From contig JALSPK010000020.1 of the NCBI GenBank assembly GCA_026986005.1, positions 1-60,309 of the forward strand: DNA of 60,309 nucleotides, in the 5' to 3' direction. The translations under genes and the position numbers were made by a program. Positions within the stretch are counted from its first letter, which is position 1. Every line of letters begins with the position of its first letter. Of the stretch, positions 1-8,912 are shown piece by piece. This DNA comes from Saprospiraceae bacterium. Its GTDB lineage: Bacteria; Bacteroidota; Bacteroidia; Chitinophagales; Saprospiraceae. Below the pieces are notes generated by a model that made no database searches, was not told the origin of the DNA, and worked only from the letters and a program-made list of their open reading frames with translations.

Positions 1-172
1 CGCACCCTCATCCCATCTCCCCCTCGTCCCATCGTAACCATCGCCCCCTCGTCCCATCGTACCCATCGTACCATCGTACCCTCGTCCCATCGTACCATCG
101 TACCCATCTCCCCCTCGTCCCATCGCCCCCTCGTCCCATCGTACCCATCGCACCATCGCACCATCGCATCCA
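1..172. repeat. Tandem array of 8-9 bp units (array 1)
   Basis: About twenty degenerate units of 8-9 bp follow each other, read on the plus strand as ACCATCGT, CCCATCGT and CCCTCGTC variants. The array runs off the left edge of the window, so its true length is unknown. The minus strand is G-rich with runs of GGG and GGGGG. Units like those in the second array (1095-1470) recur, but this array is C-richer on the plus strand. There are no unique spacers, so it is not CRISPR. The open frame through it on the minus strand exists because the repeat lacks stop codons, and I do not call it a gene. Confidence 0.9.
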
Positions 173-266
173 ACAAATATTTAACTTCAAGTTTATTTTC
201 CTATACTAATATCTAAGACCACGACTAAACCCATAAGTCACTATAATTACTTTTACTACAACATTT

Positions 267-830
267 TTAACACTTTAAATACTTTGCAGGTACTTCTACA
301 CTTTGAAAAAGACCTAAAACTGATAATTCCACAAGTACACTTTTTTTCCCATTCACTCTGACACATTTACCCTTTAACCCCATAAAAGAACCACTTTCAA
401 TTTCAACATCATCTCCTATTTCAATATTATGTATAGAATCCAAAGTAACAAAGTTAGCGTCATTATCCATTAATATCCTCAGATTATTTATCTCATAGTC
501 TTTGACAATAGCAGGTTTACCCAAATGCTTTAACACCATGACTGTACCACTAATTTTCAAAACTTTTCTGAAAATAGTATTTTCTTCAGTACGAACAAAA
601 ACATATGATTTAATGTATGGAATTTTTACCTTTTTTTTACGATCAGACCATTGCCTGACTGTTGTCTCCAAAGGCAAGAACACTTCAATTCCTTCTTTTA
701 TCATCCTATCATAAACTCTCTTTTCAGATCTAGCTTTGGTATAAATTGCATACCATTTCTTCTTTCGTTTTTTTAAACAAAGATTGGTTTTCTCCTCTTT
801 ATAATTATATTCTTCTTCTAAAAAATCCAT
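267..830 (-). CDS. NusG-like transcription antiterminator, UpxY family
   Basis: A 187-residue NusG paralogue. After a charged N-terminal tail, residues from about 25 (KKWYAIYTKARSEKRV) form the NGN domain, followed by a KOW-type C-terminal domain (GDDVEIESGSFMGLKGK). In Bacteroidota such UpxY proteins are usually the first gene of a capsule or exopolysaccharide operon and let RNA polymerase read through its leader. The operon it would serve must lie left of the window, because the gene is transcribed leftward. The frame is open upstream to a TTG at 890, but the ATG at 830 gives a more natural N-terminus. The gene stands between two short tandem-repeat arrays. The family call is firm; the target operon is inference. 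Confidence 0.85.
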   Translation of the reverse strand: MDFLEEEYNYKEEKTNLCLKKRKKKWYAIYTKARSEKRVYDRMIKEGIEVFLPLETTVRQWSDRKKKVKIPYIKSYVFVRTEENTIFRKVLKISGTVMVLKHLGKPAIVKDYEINNLRILMDNDANFVTLDSIHNIEIGDDVEIESGSFMGLKGKCVRVNGKKSVLVELSVLGLFQSVEVPAKYLKC

Positions 831-1000
831 ATATCTGAATAAAACGTTTAGCTTTAATAAAAAAAAACCATACAAAACTTCTCTAATCAAATCGTTTAAT
901 AAATAAAAGAATAATCTAAGTATTTAACTAATTGATCAAAATAATTTGGTATGGTTAATCCTAAGTCGTCCTAAAATTTTCTTTTAAAACAACAATACAA

Positions 1001-1033
1001 CAAAGATATATACTTTTATTCAAAAAACATCAA
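1001..1033 (-). promoter_or_regulatory. Putative promoter of the UpxY-like gene
   Basis: On the minus strand a perfect Bacteroidota -7 box TATCTTTG lies at 1008-1001. A TTG at 1033-1031, 22 bases upstream, could serve as the -33 element. Transcription would start near 993 and leave a leader of roughly 165 bases before the ATG at 830. The promoter lies between array 2 and the gene, so array 2 is upstream of the transcript. Confidence 0.5.
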
Positions 1034-1094
1034 TTTATAGTAAAATCGTTTACAATTATCTTTTAGATTCTCACAAAAACAAGCAAATTCAAAA

Positions 1095-1470
1095 CAACAT
1101 TCGCACCATCGTACCATTCGTACCATCGCAACATTCGTACCATCGTACCATTCGTACCTTCGCAACATTCGTACCTTAGCAACATTCGTACCTTCGCAAC
1201 ATTCGTACCATCGCACCATTCGTACCTTCGCAACATTCGTACCATTCGCACCATCGTACCTTCGCAACATTCGTACCATCGCAACATTCGCAACATTCGT
1301 ACCATCGCAACATTCGTACCATCGTACCATTCGTACCATCGCACCATTCGTACCTTCGCAACATTCGTACCATTCGCACCATCGTACCTTCGCAACATTC
1401 GTACCATCGCAACATTCGTACCATTCGTACCATCGCAACATTCGTACCATCGCACCATCGTACCATCGTA
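1095..1470. repeat. Tandem array of 8-9 bp units (array 2)
   Basis: About forty units alternate between 8-mers (ACCATCGT, ACCATCGC, ACCTTCGC) and 9-mers (ACCATTCGT, AACATTCGT, ACCATTCGC). The variable positions are few, and the TCG core is present in nearly every unit. A 90-bp stretch at 1201-1290 recurs exactly at 1329-1418, which points to duplication of multi-unit blocks. The array stops six bases before the stop codon of the sortilin-like gene. All three minus-strand frames are largely free of stops because of the unit composition, so the open frames across it are not genes. Confidence 0.92.
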
Positions 1471-1476
1471 AAAAAA

Positions 1477-4400
1477 TCACTTCCCCTTAGGAAACCATCC
1501 TGCACCGTTCTCAATTAGAACTTTTTCCAATTCCGGCAATTTTATAATTTTAATATCTTTTATATCATTATACAATATAGGTATTTCTTTTTTTAATATC
1601 CTCAGAGCATCCTTTTCTGCTTTTGTTATATCAAGAGTGGTGTTAAAATGTGAATATACTAAAAGGTTAATTCTATCATTAAGAGGTACTCTTTGTCTCC
1701 ATCTTTCCTCAGGACTAGCGGGTGGCTTTTGCCCTTTAAAAGTCCAATCAATATCTGATAATTTTGATTCTATTTTCTCTATCTTTTCAAATATCGAAGA
1801 GCCTATTCCCGGTGTATTAAGAGCTTGCTGCTTTATATTTTTCACTCTCAGCATCAATTCAGCCAAATCAGAACGAGTAGTACTTATTTTTTTATATAAT
1901 TGCAATACTTGCCCTTGATAGGATGCTAATTCATCTTTAGGAGCAGAAGGCATTGTACCCAATTCCAACGGTAAAATTTTAAATTTTTTGTTTTCCACTA
2001 AAGTATCAATATCACCACGAATATATCTCAATACATCTACTGAATAATTCCCAGGTAATGCAAGAAATCCATTTGCAGATTTTTTAAGTGGATCAAATAT
2101 TGGTTTTGTTAATTTTAATGGTCTTGGCAAATAATATCTCAAGTCCCAAGCCAATCTATTTATCCCTTTTGAGATGCTTTTTGTTAACCTTTTTATTTCA
2201 TTTCCATTTTTATCTTTTATATTAAAAATCAAGTACGGTTTCACCTCTTCATTTTCCATCCTAAGTTCATCCAAAGTAGGATAAGGAATTTTCTGACTAT
2301 TCTCTATTAAATCTTTTTCTTTTTCTCTTCTTATTTCTTTCAATGTCTTCGGCACATCTTTATTGTAAAAAGTAAAAATTGTACCAAAATCTTGATTTTT
2401 ATCCTTATGCTCTAATGCGCCAAAACCATATCCTCCTCTATTTCTTCTAATATAAGTATAGCTTTCTTTGATATCGAACAAATAAAAATCATTATCAATT
2501 AAATCTTTTGATATTTTTCTTAATGGAGTATAATCATCTAACACGTAAAATCCTCTGCCAAAGGTAGCGATAACCAAATCTTCTTCTCCTTTTTGAATGG
2601 CAACATCTCTAACAGCGATTGTAGGCAAACCCGATTTTAATCGAATCCATTGACTTCCCCCATTATTTGAAAAATATAGCCCGAACTCCGTTCCGACAAA
2701 TAATAAATCTTCATTTACAAAATCCTGTTTAAAACAATGTACTGGAAATTTTTTATTGATATTTCCGGAAATATTTTCCCAAGTCACACCCAAATCTGTA
2801 CTCTTTAGTATATATGGCGTAAAATCAAAGTGCTTCCTATTATCAAATGTAACAAAAACTGTATTAGAATCAAATTGAGATGGCTCAATATCGCTAATAT
2901 AAGTATATTCAGGAACATCAGGAAACTTAGATACCCGCATCCATGTTTTGCCGTCATCTGATGAAACACTTAGTACTCCATCATCTGTTCCAACAAAAAT
3001 CACTCCCTTTTTGACAGGAGATTCAGCTATGGAAACCGCTGTTCCATACAATGAAGTTGATACATCTTTGGCTACACCGTCCACTCCCCAATATCGTCCC
3101 ATTACCTTCCATTTATTCCTATTGACTCCAGCCGAGATATCATTACTTATTTTTGTCCATGAATTCCCTCTATCTTCAGATTTAAACACATAATTCGCGG
3201 CTATATACAATGTCTTATTATCATGAGAACTTATAATAAAAGGTGTATTCCAATTCCATTTGTACAATTCTTCTCCTTCTGCTTCCCTTGGTTTAATACC
3301 CAATTTCTGACCACTTTTTTTATCGTATCTATAGATATTTCCATATTGATATTCAGAATAAACAATATTATGATTTTCCTGATCAACTGCCTGCCAAAAT
3401 CCATCACCCCCTAAGGTTATATCCCATTCCGCCTTGGATATACCATCTGTATAAAGCGAATTGGACTGAACCCCTAGTGATGAATTGTCTTGCGTGCCAC
3501 CATAAATCCAATAAAAAGGTTTAGCATTATCAACCGCTACTCTATAAAATTGAGTCACAGGAATGAGTTTATGAATAAAATTTTTACCCCCATCAAATGT
3601 TTCATATAAGCCTCCATCTCCTCCTATCATAAAATGTTCCTCATCATTTGAGTCAATCCAGAAAGCATGATCATCTACATGTCTGGCATTGTTACCAATA
3701 TTCTTCCATGACTTTCCACCATCAACGGATATCTTTGATCTAGTCTCCATTGAATAAATTGTATTATCATCAAAAGGACTTAGGTAAAACTCACCAAAAT
3801 ACTGCCCACTGGTATTGTATGTACTCATCTTTTTCCAACTCTCTCCCATATCTATTGATCTGAAAAAACCACCCTTATCCATCGCTGCTTCAACCATTAA
3901 ATAAATAATATTGTGATTTACAGGCGAAATATGAATTTCCATACCTCCTTTATCTATTCCGGGAATACCTTTTTTAAGCTTATACCAATTATTTCCACCA
4001 TCTACACTTTTCCAAACTGCTGATTCCGGACCACCTCCGATTCTTGTCTGAGTTCTTCTTGCTCTCTGTTCTGAGGTCGCATACATAATACTAGGATTCT
4101 CAACGTCAATTACTACATTATTAACTCCGGTATATTTACTGATTTCCAAAACCTTATTCCAAGTCATTCCCCCATCTTCAGTCTTATACAGACCTCTATC
4201 ACCGCCTTCCCCCCAGAGAGACCCTTCTGCTGCTACAAAGACGATATCGCTATTTTTAGGATTTATCGCGATCCTACCTATATGATAAGATTCTTTTAGC
4301 CCCATATTTTTCCATGATTTTCCTCCATCTATACTCTTATATATGCCATCTCCATAGCTTACCGAACGCTGATGATTATTTTCACCACTTCCAGCCCAAA

Positions 4401-4719
4401 TTACATTAGGGTTTTTTGAATCAATTGCTAAGCATCCAATCGAATAAACAGGATAATTTTCAAAAACAGATTTGAATGTTGTACCATTATTTATTGTTTT
4501 CCAAATCCCACCGGCAGCAATTGAAACAAAATACTCGGATTTATTGTTAGGATTAACGGCGATATCTGAAATCCTGCCTGAAATATAAGCAGGAGAAATA
4601 TTCCTGAATTTTAGACCTGAATATATATTACTAGGCATTGTATCAAGCCCTTCTGCAAAAAATTGATTTGAGATTGTAAAAGACACAATAAATAAGACAA
4701 CCTTAATAGCTTTCACCAT
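1477..4719 (-). CDS. Secreted sortilin/VPS10-like BNR-repeat protein
   Basis: A 1080-residue protein with an N-terminal signal peptide (residues 1-22, VVLFIVSFTISNQFFAEG). Many Asp-box (BNR) motifs of the form SxDxGxxW follow, for example SIDGGKSWKNMG, TEDGGMTWNKV, SVDGGNNWYKL, SSDDGKTWMRV and STDLGVTWENI. They imply one or two large beta-propellers over roughly residues 30-740, as in Bacteroidota proteins annotated as sortilin-related or glycosyl hydrolase. The last 300 residues are charged and lack propeller motifs. No T9SS domain is visible at the end (GWFPKGK). No catalytic residues can be named, so the name glycosyl hydrolase should not be taken as activity. Repeat array 2 begins directly after the stop. 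Confidence 0.85.
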   Translation of the reverse strand: MVKAIKVVLFIVSFTISNQFFAEGLDTMPSNIYSGLKFRNISPAYISGRISDIAVNPNNKSEYFVSIAAGGIWKTINNGTTFKSVFENYPVYSIGCLAIDSKNPNVIWAGSGENNHQRSVSYGDGIYKSIDGGKSWKNMGLKESYHIGRIAINPKNSDIVFVAAEGSLWGEGGDRGLYKTEDGGMTWNKVLEISKYTGVNNVVIDVENPSIMYATSEQRARRTQTRIGGGPESAVWKSVDGGNNWYKLKKGIPGIDKGGMEIHISPVNHNIIYLMVEAAMDKGGFFRSIDMGESWKKMSTYNTSGQYFGEFYLSPFDDNTIYSMETRSKISVDGGKSWKNIGNNARHVDDHAFWIDSNDEEHFMIGGDGGLYETFDGGKNFIHKLIPVTQFYRVAVDNAKPFYWIYGGTQDNSSLGVQSNSLYTDGISKAEWDITLGGDGFWQAVDQENHNIVYSEYQYGNIYRYDKKSGQKLGIKPREAEGEELYKWNWNTPFIISSHDNKTLYIAANYVFKSEDRGNSWTKISNDISAGVNRNKWKVMGRYWGVDGVAKDVSTSLYGTAVSIAESPVKKGVIFVGTDDGVLSVSSDDGKTWMRVSKFPDVPEYTYISDIEPSQFDSNTVFVTFDNRKHFDFTPYILKSTDLGVTWENISGNINKKFPVHCFKQDFVNEDLLFVGTEFGLYFSNNGGSQWIRLKSGLPTIAVRDVAIQKGEEDLVIATFGRGFYVLDDYTPLRKISKDLIDNDFYLFDIKESYTYIRRNRGGYGFGALEHKDKNQDFGTIFTFYNKDVPKTLKEIRREKEKDLIENSQKIPYPTLDELRMENEEVKPYLIFNIKDKNGNEIKRLTKSISKGINRLAWDLRYYLPRPLKLTKPIFDPLKKSANGFLALPGNYSVDVLRYIRGDIDTLVENKKFKILPLELGTMPSAPKDELASYQGQVLQLYKKISTTRSDLAELMLRVKNIKQQALNTPGIGSSIFEKIEKIESKLSDIDWTFKGQKPPASPEERWRQRVPLNDRINLLVYSHFNTTLDITKAEKDALRILKKEIPILYNDIKDIKIIKLPELEKVLIENGAGWFPKGK

Positions 4720-4907
4720 TATATTAAGTTTTAAAAGGTTACAGATAAGAATAATTCGGGGTTATACTCTTATACAATTTAATTGATGTAAAGTTAACAA
4801 TAAGATTATTAATAAAGGAATATTTTTTATGTTTTTTGTATGTGAAAGAATATTTTGTATTCAAATTAAAATGCATTTAAATAAATATTCTATTGAATTA
4901 CAAACAA

Positions 4908-4946
4908 TAAAAAAAGGTTACCTATAAACAAGATAACCTTTTTACA
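4908..4946 (-). terminator. Intrinsic terminator of the atp operon
   Basis: A perfect 10-bp inverted repeat (AAAAAGGTTA at 4911-4920, TAACCTTTTT at 4934-4943) follows the atpG stop on the minus strand and runs into a T-rich stretch. It could terminate in either direction, but the sortilin-like gene downstream is on the same strand, so its main job is to end the atp transcript. Confidence 0.8.
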
Positions 4947-4962
4947 AATAATTTTATTTAAT

Positions 4963-5859
4963 TTATCCTTCAAGAGCAGTCGCACCGCTAATAATTTCCA
5001 ACAATTCTTTAGTAATTGCTTCTTGTCTTGCTTTATTAAATTCTAGTTTTAACTCCCCTAACATTTCTCTTGCATTTTCTGTCGCATTTTCCATTGCCGT
5101 CATTCGTGCACCGTGTTCGGATGCATTTGTATCAAGCAAATACCTTTGAAATGTAGTATGCATTATATTTGGAATTAGGTTTTCCAGCAGCTTATCCTTG
5201 TCCGGTTCAAAAATATAATTTGATTTATATTTTACCTTATCATCTTCATTTACTTCCATTTTTGGAACAGGCAAAAACTGCTCCAGCTCGGAAAATTGAA
5301 CAGCAGCATTTTTAAATCTAGCAAAGGCAACATTTACAAAATCAACTTTCCCCTCTTCAAAATCTTTCATTAAAATATCGGAGATTGCCGATATTGAATC
5401 ATGAGACAAATTATCAAAAGCATTCACGTGATCATCTAATACATTCGCTTTCGGATGGTGCTTTTTAAAGTATTCATACCCTTTTTTACCTATACACAAT
5501 ATGTCCAGATGTCCACTATCATATTGTTCTTTAAACTCGTTATTAAGTGACTTTTCAGCTACTTTGATGATGTTTGAGTTAAATGCACCACACAATCCTC
5601 TGTTAGATGTCACTACCACCAATACTGCATTTTTTATTTCTCTTTCAACACCAAGTTTGGTATTTACATCCCCATCAAGATTTGATAATATATTTATTAA
5701 CATTTGGTTCAACCTAAATGCATAGGGACGAAGTTGAACTATTGAATCCTGTGCTTTTTTCAACTTAGCCGCAGAAACCATCTTCATAGCACTAGTAATC
5801 TGTTGCGTTGAATTTATGGATTTAATCCGTTCCCTTACTTCTTTTAATTTTCCACTCAC
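4963..5859 (-). CDS. atpG: ATP synthase F1 gamma subunit
   Basis: 298 residues, the usual size for gamma, the central rotor stalk of F1. The N-terminal helix (LKEVRERIKSINSTQQITSAMKMVSAAKL) and the C-terminal helix (ARMTAMENATENAREMLGEL) are classical. The call starts at a GTG at 5859, which fits the conserved N-terminus; no nearby ATG precedes the conserved sequence. It is the last gene of atpB-E-F-H-A-G, 19 bases after atpA. The beta and epsilon genes (atpD, atpC) do not follow, and a terminator comes next. The split arrangement is common in Bacteroidota. Confidence 0.97.
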   Translation of the reverse strand: MSGKLKEVRERIKSINSTQQITSAMKMVSAAKLKKAQDSIVQLRPYAFRLNQMLINILSNLDGDVNTKLGVEREIKNAVLVVVTSNRGLCGAFNSNIIKVAEKSLNNEFKEQYDSGHLDILCIGKKGYEYFKKHHPKANVLDDHVNAFDNLSHDSISAISDILMKDFEEGKVDFVNVAFARFKNAAVQFSELEQFLPVPKMEVNEDDKVKYKSNYIFEPDKDKLLENLIPNIMHTTFQRYLLDTNASEHGARMTAMENATENAREMLGELKLEFNKARQEAITKELLEIISGATALEG

Positions 5860-5878
5860 AGTTAAAAATTATTATTAA

Positions 5879-7480
5879 TTATTTAAAATTGCCAATTAAG
5901 TCCTTTGTTACTGTTTCTACAACTCCTAACAACTCATCGCTTATCTTACCTGCAGCTAATTGATCCAATGTTTCTTTATGGCTGTTTTCCATTGTCATTA
6001 AAAACATTTCTTCAAAAGCTTTCACTTTATCAGCAGGAATATCCAACAATAAACCTTTTGAGCCCACATACAATATAGCAACTTCTTTACCCACGCTTAC
6101 AGGAGCATATTGACCTTGCTTAAGTATCTCCACATTTCTTAATCCATTAGAGATAATTTTCATTGTCGCAGCATCAAGATCAGACCCAAATTTTGCAAAA
6201 GCTTCCAATTCTCTAAACTGTGCCATATCCAATTTCAAACTTCCTGCTACTTTCTTCATAGATTTCACTTGCGCAGATCCACCAACCCTAGATACTGATA
6301 CGCCAATATTAATAGCAGGCCTTATACCGGCATTAAATAAGTTTGACTCTAAAAATATCTGTCCGTCGGTAATAGAAATAACATTCGTTGGTATATAAGC
6401 CGAAACATCAGCTGCTTGTGTCTCAATAATAGGTAAAGCTGTCAATGAGCCTCCTCCCTTAACAAATGGTTCTCCATTAGCATCTTTAGCATTTTTCAAT
6501 GAATCGGGAAGATCGTTCATATTCCTTGCCACATCATCATTTTCTATCACTTTACAAGCTCTCTCCAACAATCTTGAGTGGAGATAAAATACATCACCGG
6601 GATAAGCTTCACGTCCGGGAGGTCTTCTAAGCAACAATGACACCTCTCTATAAGCAATCGCTTGTTTTGATAAATCATCATAAATAATCAATGCGTGCTT
6701 TCCTTGATCTCTAAAGAATTCTCCAATCGCAGCACCGGCAAACGGAGCATATACTTGTAATGGAGCTGGGTCAGCAGCAGTTGAAGATACTATAATAGTA
6801 TAAGCCATAGCTCCATGCTCTTCCAAAACTTTTTGAATTTGAGCTACCGTTGATCCTTTTTGACCTGAGGCCACATATATACAATATACAGGATCTCCCT
6901 TATCATAATTTTCCTTCTGATTGATAATTGTATCAATAGCAATAGCCGTTTTACCCGTTTGTCTATCACCGATTATCAACTCCCTTTGACCTCTACCGAT
7001 TGGAATCATCGCATCGATAGCCTTAATTCCAGTTTGAAGTGGTTCGTAGACAGGTCTTCTATAAATTACACCAGGTGCTTTTCTCTCAAGGGGCATTTCA
7101 TATTTTTTTCCTCCAATTGCTCCTTTACCGTCCAAAGGATGTCCCAATGGATTGATAACTCTACCTACCATTTCTTCACTTACATCAATCGAAGCGATCT
7201 TACCTGTCCTTTTTACAGTTGACCCTTCTTCAATGTGGTCTCCGGGACCTAAAAGCACGGCTCCGATATTGTCTTCCTCAAGGTTAAGAACCAAGGCTTG
7301 AGTACCTGTCTCAAACTCAACCAATTCACCGGCTTGTACATTATTTAGTCCATATATTCTCGCAATACCGTCTCCAACTTGAAGAACTGTTCCGACTTCT
7401 TCCAATTCAGCTACAGATTTTGTTCCTGCAATTTGCTGCTTTAGAATAGCAGTTATTTCATCTGGTTTAATATTCATCAT
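5879..7480 (-). CDS. atpA: ATP synthase F1 alpha subunit
   Basis: 533 residues, slightly longer than most alpha subunits. The P-loop GDRQTGKT lies at residues 171-178. The conserved segment [10 protein letters not shown] carries the arginine finger that completes the catalytic site on beta. Alpha forms the hexamer with beta and binds non-exchangeable nucleotide. Two adjacent ATG codons start the frame (MMNIKPDE), and the second is equally likely. The gene is 21 bases after atpH in the same operon. Confidence 0.98.
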   Translation of the reverse strand: MMNIKPDEITAILKQQIAGTKSVAELEEVGTVLQVGDGIARIYGLNNVQAGELVEFETGTQALVLNLEEDNIGAVLLGPGDHIEEGSTVKRTGKIASIDVSEEMVGRVINPLGHPLDGKGAIGGKKYEMPLERKAPGVIYRRPVYEPLQTGIKAIDAMIPIGRGQRELIIGDRQTGKTAIAIDTIINQKENYDKGDPVYCIYVASGQKGSTVAQIQKVLEEHGAMAYTIIVSSTAADPAPLQVYAPFAGAAIGEFFRDQGKHALIIYDDLSKQAIAYREVSLLLRRPPGREAYPGDVFYLHSRLLERACKVIENDDVARNMNDLPDSLKNAKDANGEPFVKGGGSLTALPIIETQAADVSAYIPTNVISITDGQIFLESNLFNAGIRPAINIGVSVSRVGGSAQVKSMKKVAGSLKLDMAQFRELEAFAKFGSDLDAATMKIISNGLRNVEILKQGQYAPVSVGKEVAILYVGSKGLLLDIPADKVKAFEEMFLMTMENSHKETLDQLAAGKISDELLGVVETVTKDLIGNFK

Positions 7481-7501
7481 TTTTTTATGATTTTATTTTG
7501 T

Positions 7502-8062
7502 TTAAATTACTCTAATGTGTTTTTCGTCAATAATTGTTTTTTCTATCTTTTTCAACTTACTTTTGATACTCGAATCAATCAATTTATCTTCCACCTGAAT
7601 TACAAATCCACCTATGATACTCTTATCCGTTTTGCTAGCAATCTCTATATTGTCGTCAGTAATAGATGCATTTCGCAAAGAAGCTCTGAGCTTAGCAATA
7701 AACTCTTCAGGTAAGTCTACTGCAGTTGTCAAACTAATATCAGTAATCTTCTTCATCTTTTTATTCTGCAAAAGCAATTCTTTCATGATTTCCGGAAGCA
7801 ATACCTCGCGGTTTTTCTTCACAGTAAGAACAAGAAATTTTTCAAAAATCTCATTCACCTTGCCTTTAAAAATTGCATCAAAAACTTTGAGCTTCAACTC
7901 TGATTTGAAAACCGGATTCTTTAACAAATTACTAAAGTCTCTAACTTTAGCAACTTCCAAAAACAATTTTGCGTTCTCAATAGTACTTTCAAGCTCTCCT
8001 CTATCTTGACTAATTTCAATCAAAGATTTTGCGTACCTATTATATATTTTATGTAATGACAT
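7502..8062 (-). CDS. atpH: ATP synthase F1 delta subunit
   Basis: 186 residues, typical of delta (OSCP), which joins the top of F1 to the peripheral stalk b subunit. The N-terminal helical domain begins LHKIYNRYAKSLIEISQDRGE. The C-terminal part contains the recognisable IIGGFVIQVEDKLIDSSIKSKL segment. It lies only four bases downstream of atpF, suggesting translational coupling. Confidence 0.95.
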   Translation of the reverse strand: MSLHKIYNRYAKSLIEISQDRGELESTIENAKLFLEVAKVRDFSNLLKNPVFKSELKLKVFDAIFKGKVNEIFEKFLVLTVKKNREVLLPEIMKELLLQNKKMKKITDISLTTAVDLPEEFIAKLRASLRNASITDDNIEIASKTDKSIIGGFVIQVEDKLIDSSIKSKLKKIEKTIIDEKHIRVI

Positions 8063-8066
8063 AATC

Positions 8067-8579
8067 TTAATTTAAATTAAGCTTACCCACTAATGAATTT
8101 GCATATTCAATCTGCGATGCATCCGAAGATAGATTTTTTTCTAATACCTGCTCCGCAATCACTAAAGCCATAGAACCAACCTTATTCTTTAAATCAGCAA
8201 AAACAGCTTCTTTTTCACTTTCAATCTCAGCTTTTGCCTTAGCTACAATCTTATTCGCTTCCAATTTGGCTTGATCCTTTGCTTCTCCTACTATTTTATT
8301 CTTCATATCTTTTGCCTCTGCTAGAATCTTTCCTCTTTCCTCTCTGGCACTTTGCAATAATTTCTCATTTTCTGAATTGAGCTTTTCCATTTGCTCTTGA
8401 GCCATCTTTGCTTTATCCAAAGCCTCTTGAATACTAGTCTCTCTTTCTTTAAGAGCATTAGCTATTGGTTTAAAGGCCAATTTGCCTACTACAAACCAAA
8501 ATACTAAAAAAATCAAAACCGACCAAAAAAATAATCCCGGTTCCGGACGAATTACACTAAAATCTGCTAAAAATATCAT
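8067..8579 (-). CDS. atpF: ATP synthase F0 b subunit
   Basis: 170 residues. A single membrane helix near the N-terminus (PGLFFWSVLIFLVFWFVVGKLAF, about residues 13-35) is followed by a long, charged alanine/glutamate/lysine-rich helix that forms the dimeric peripheral stalk. This architecture is diagnostic for b. The start at 8579 gives a short N-terminal segment ahead of the membrane helix, as expected. The 85-base gap to atpE upstream contains hairpins (see 8618-8658). Confidence 0.97.
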   Translation of the reverse strand: MIFLADFSVIRPEPGLFFWSVLIFLVFWFVVGKLAFKPIANALKERETSIQEALDKAKMAQEQMEKLNSENEKLLQSAREERGKILAEAKDMKNKIVGEAKDQAKLEANKIVAKAKAEIESEKEAVFADLKNKVGSMALVIAEQVLEKNLSSDASQIEYANSLVGKLNLN

Positions 8580-8617
8580 ATTTTGTTTTATTAATTATTA
8601 ATCTAATAAATCGAAAA

Positions 8618-8658
8618 CGGGTAATTCGCCACCATTCGTATTGAACTACCCGGTTCAA
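8618..8658 (-). promoter_or_regulatory. Alternative hairpins between atpE and atpF
   Basis: A stem of CGGGTAATTC (8618-8627) with GAACTACCCG (8643-8652), 9 of 10 paired plus one wobble, encloses a 15-base loop. A second stem, TTGAAC (8641-8646) with GTTCAA (8653-8658), uses part of the same right arm, so both cannot form at once. On the minus strand this lies in the mRNA between the c-subunit and b-subunit genes. There is no terminating T-run directly after the larger stem. A role in RNA processing or stability is inference. Confidence 0.55.
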
Positions 8659-8664
8659 CTTTTT

Positions 8665-8883
<219 letters not shown>

Positions 8884-8912
8884 TTAATTAAAAAAAATTA
8901 CAAAATTTATTA

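Noticed and set aside
1095-1470. CRISPR array
   Set aside because: Units are 8-9 bp and contiguous, with no unique spacers of 25-40 bp and no cas genes.
1016-1514. Three overlapping minus-strand open frames of 112-154 codons across array 2, and one of 60 codons across array 1
   Set aside because: All frames stay open because the 8-9 bp unit contains no stop on that strand. The predicted proteins are only GTNVAMVRMVRWYE-type repeats, and the frames overlap each other.
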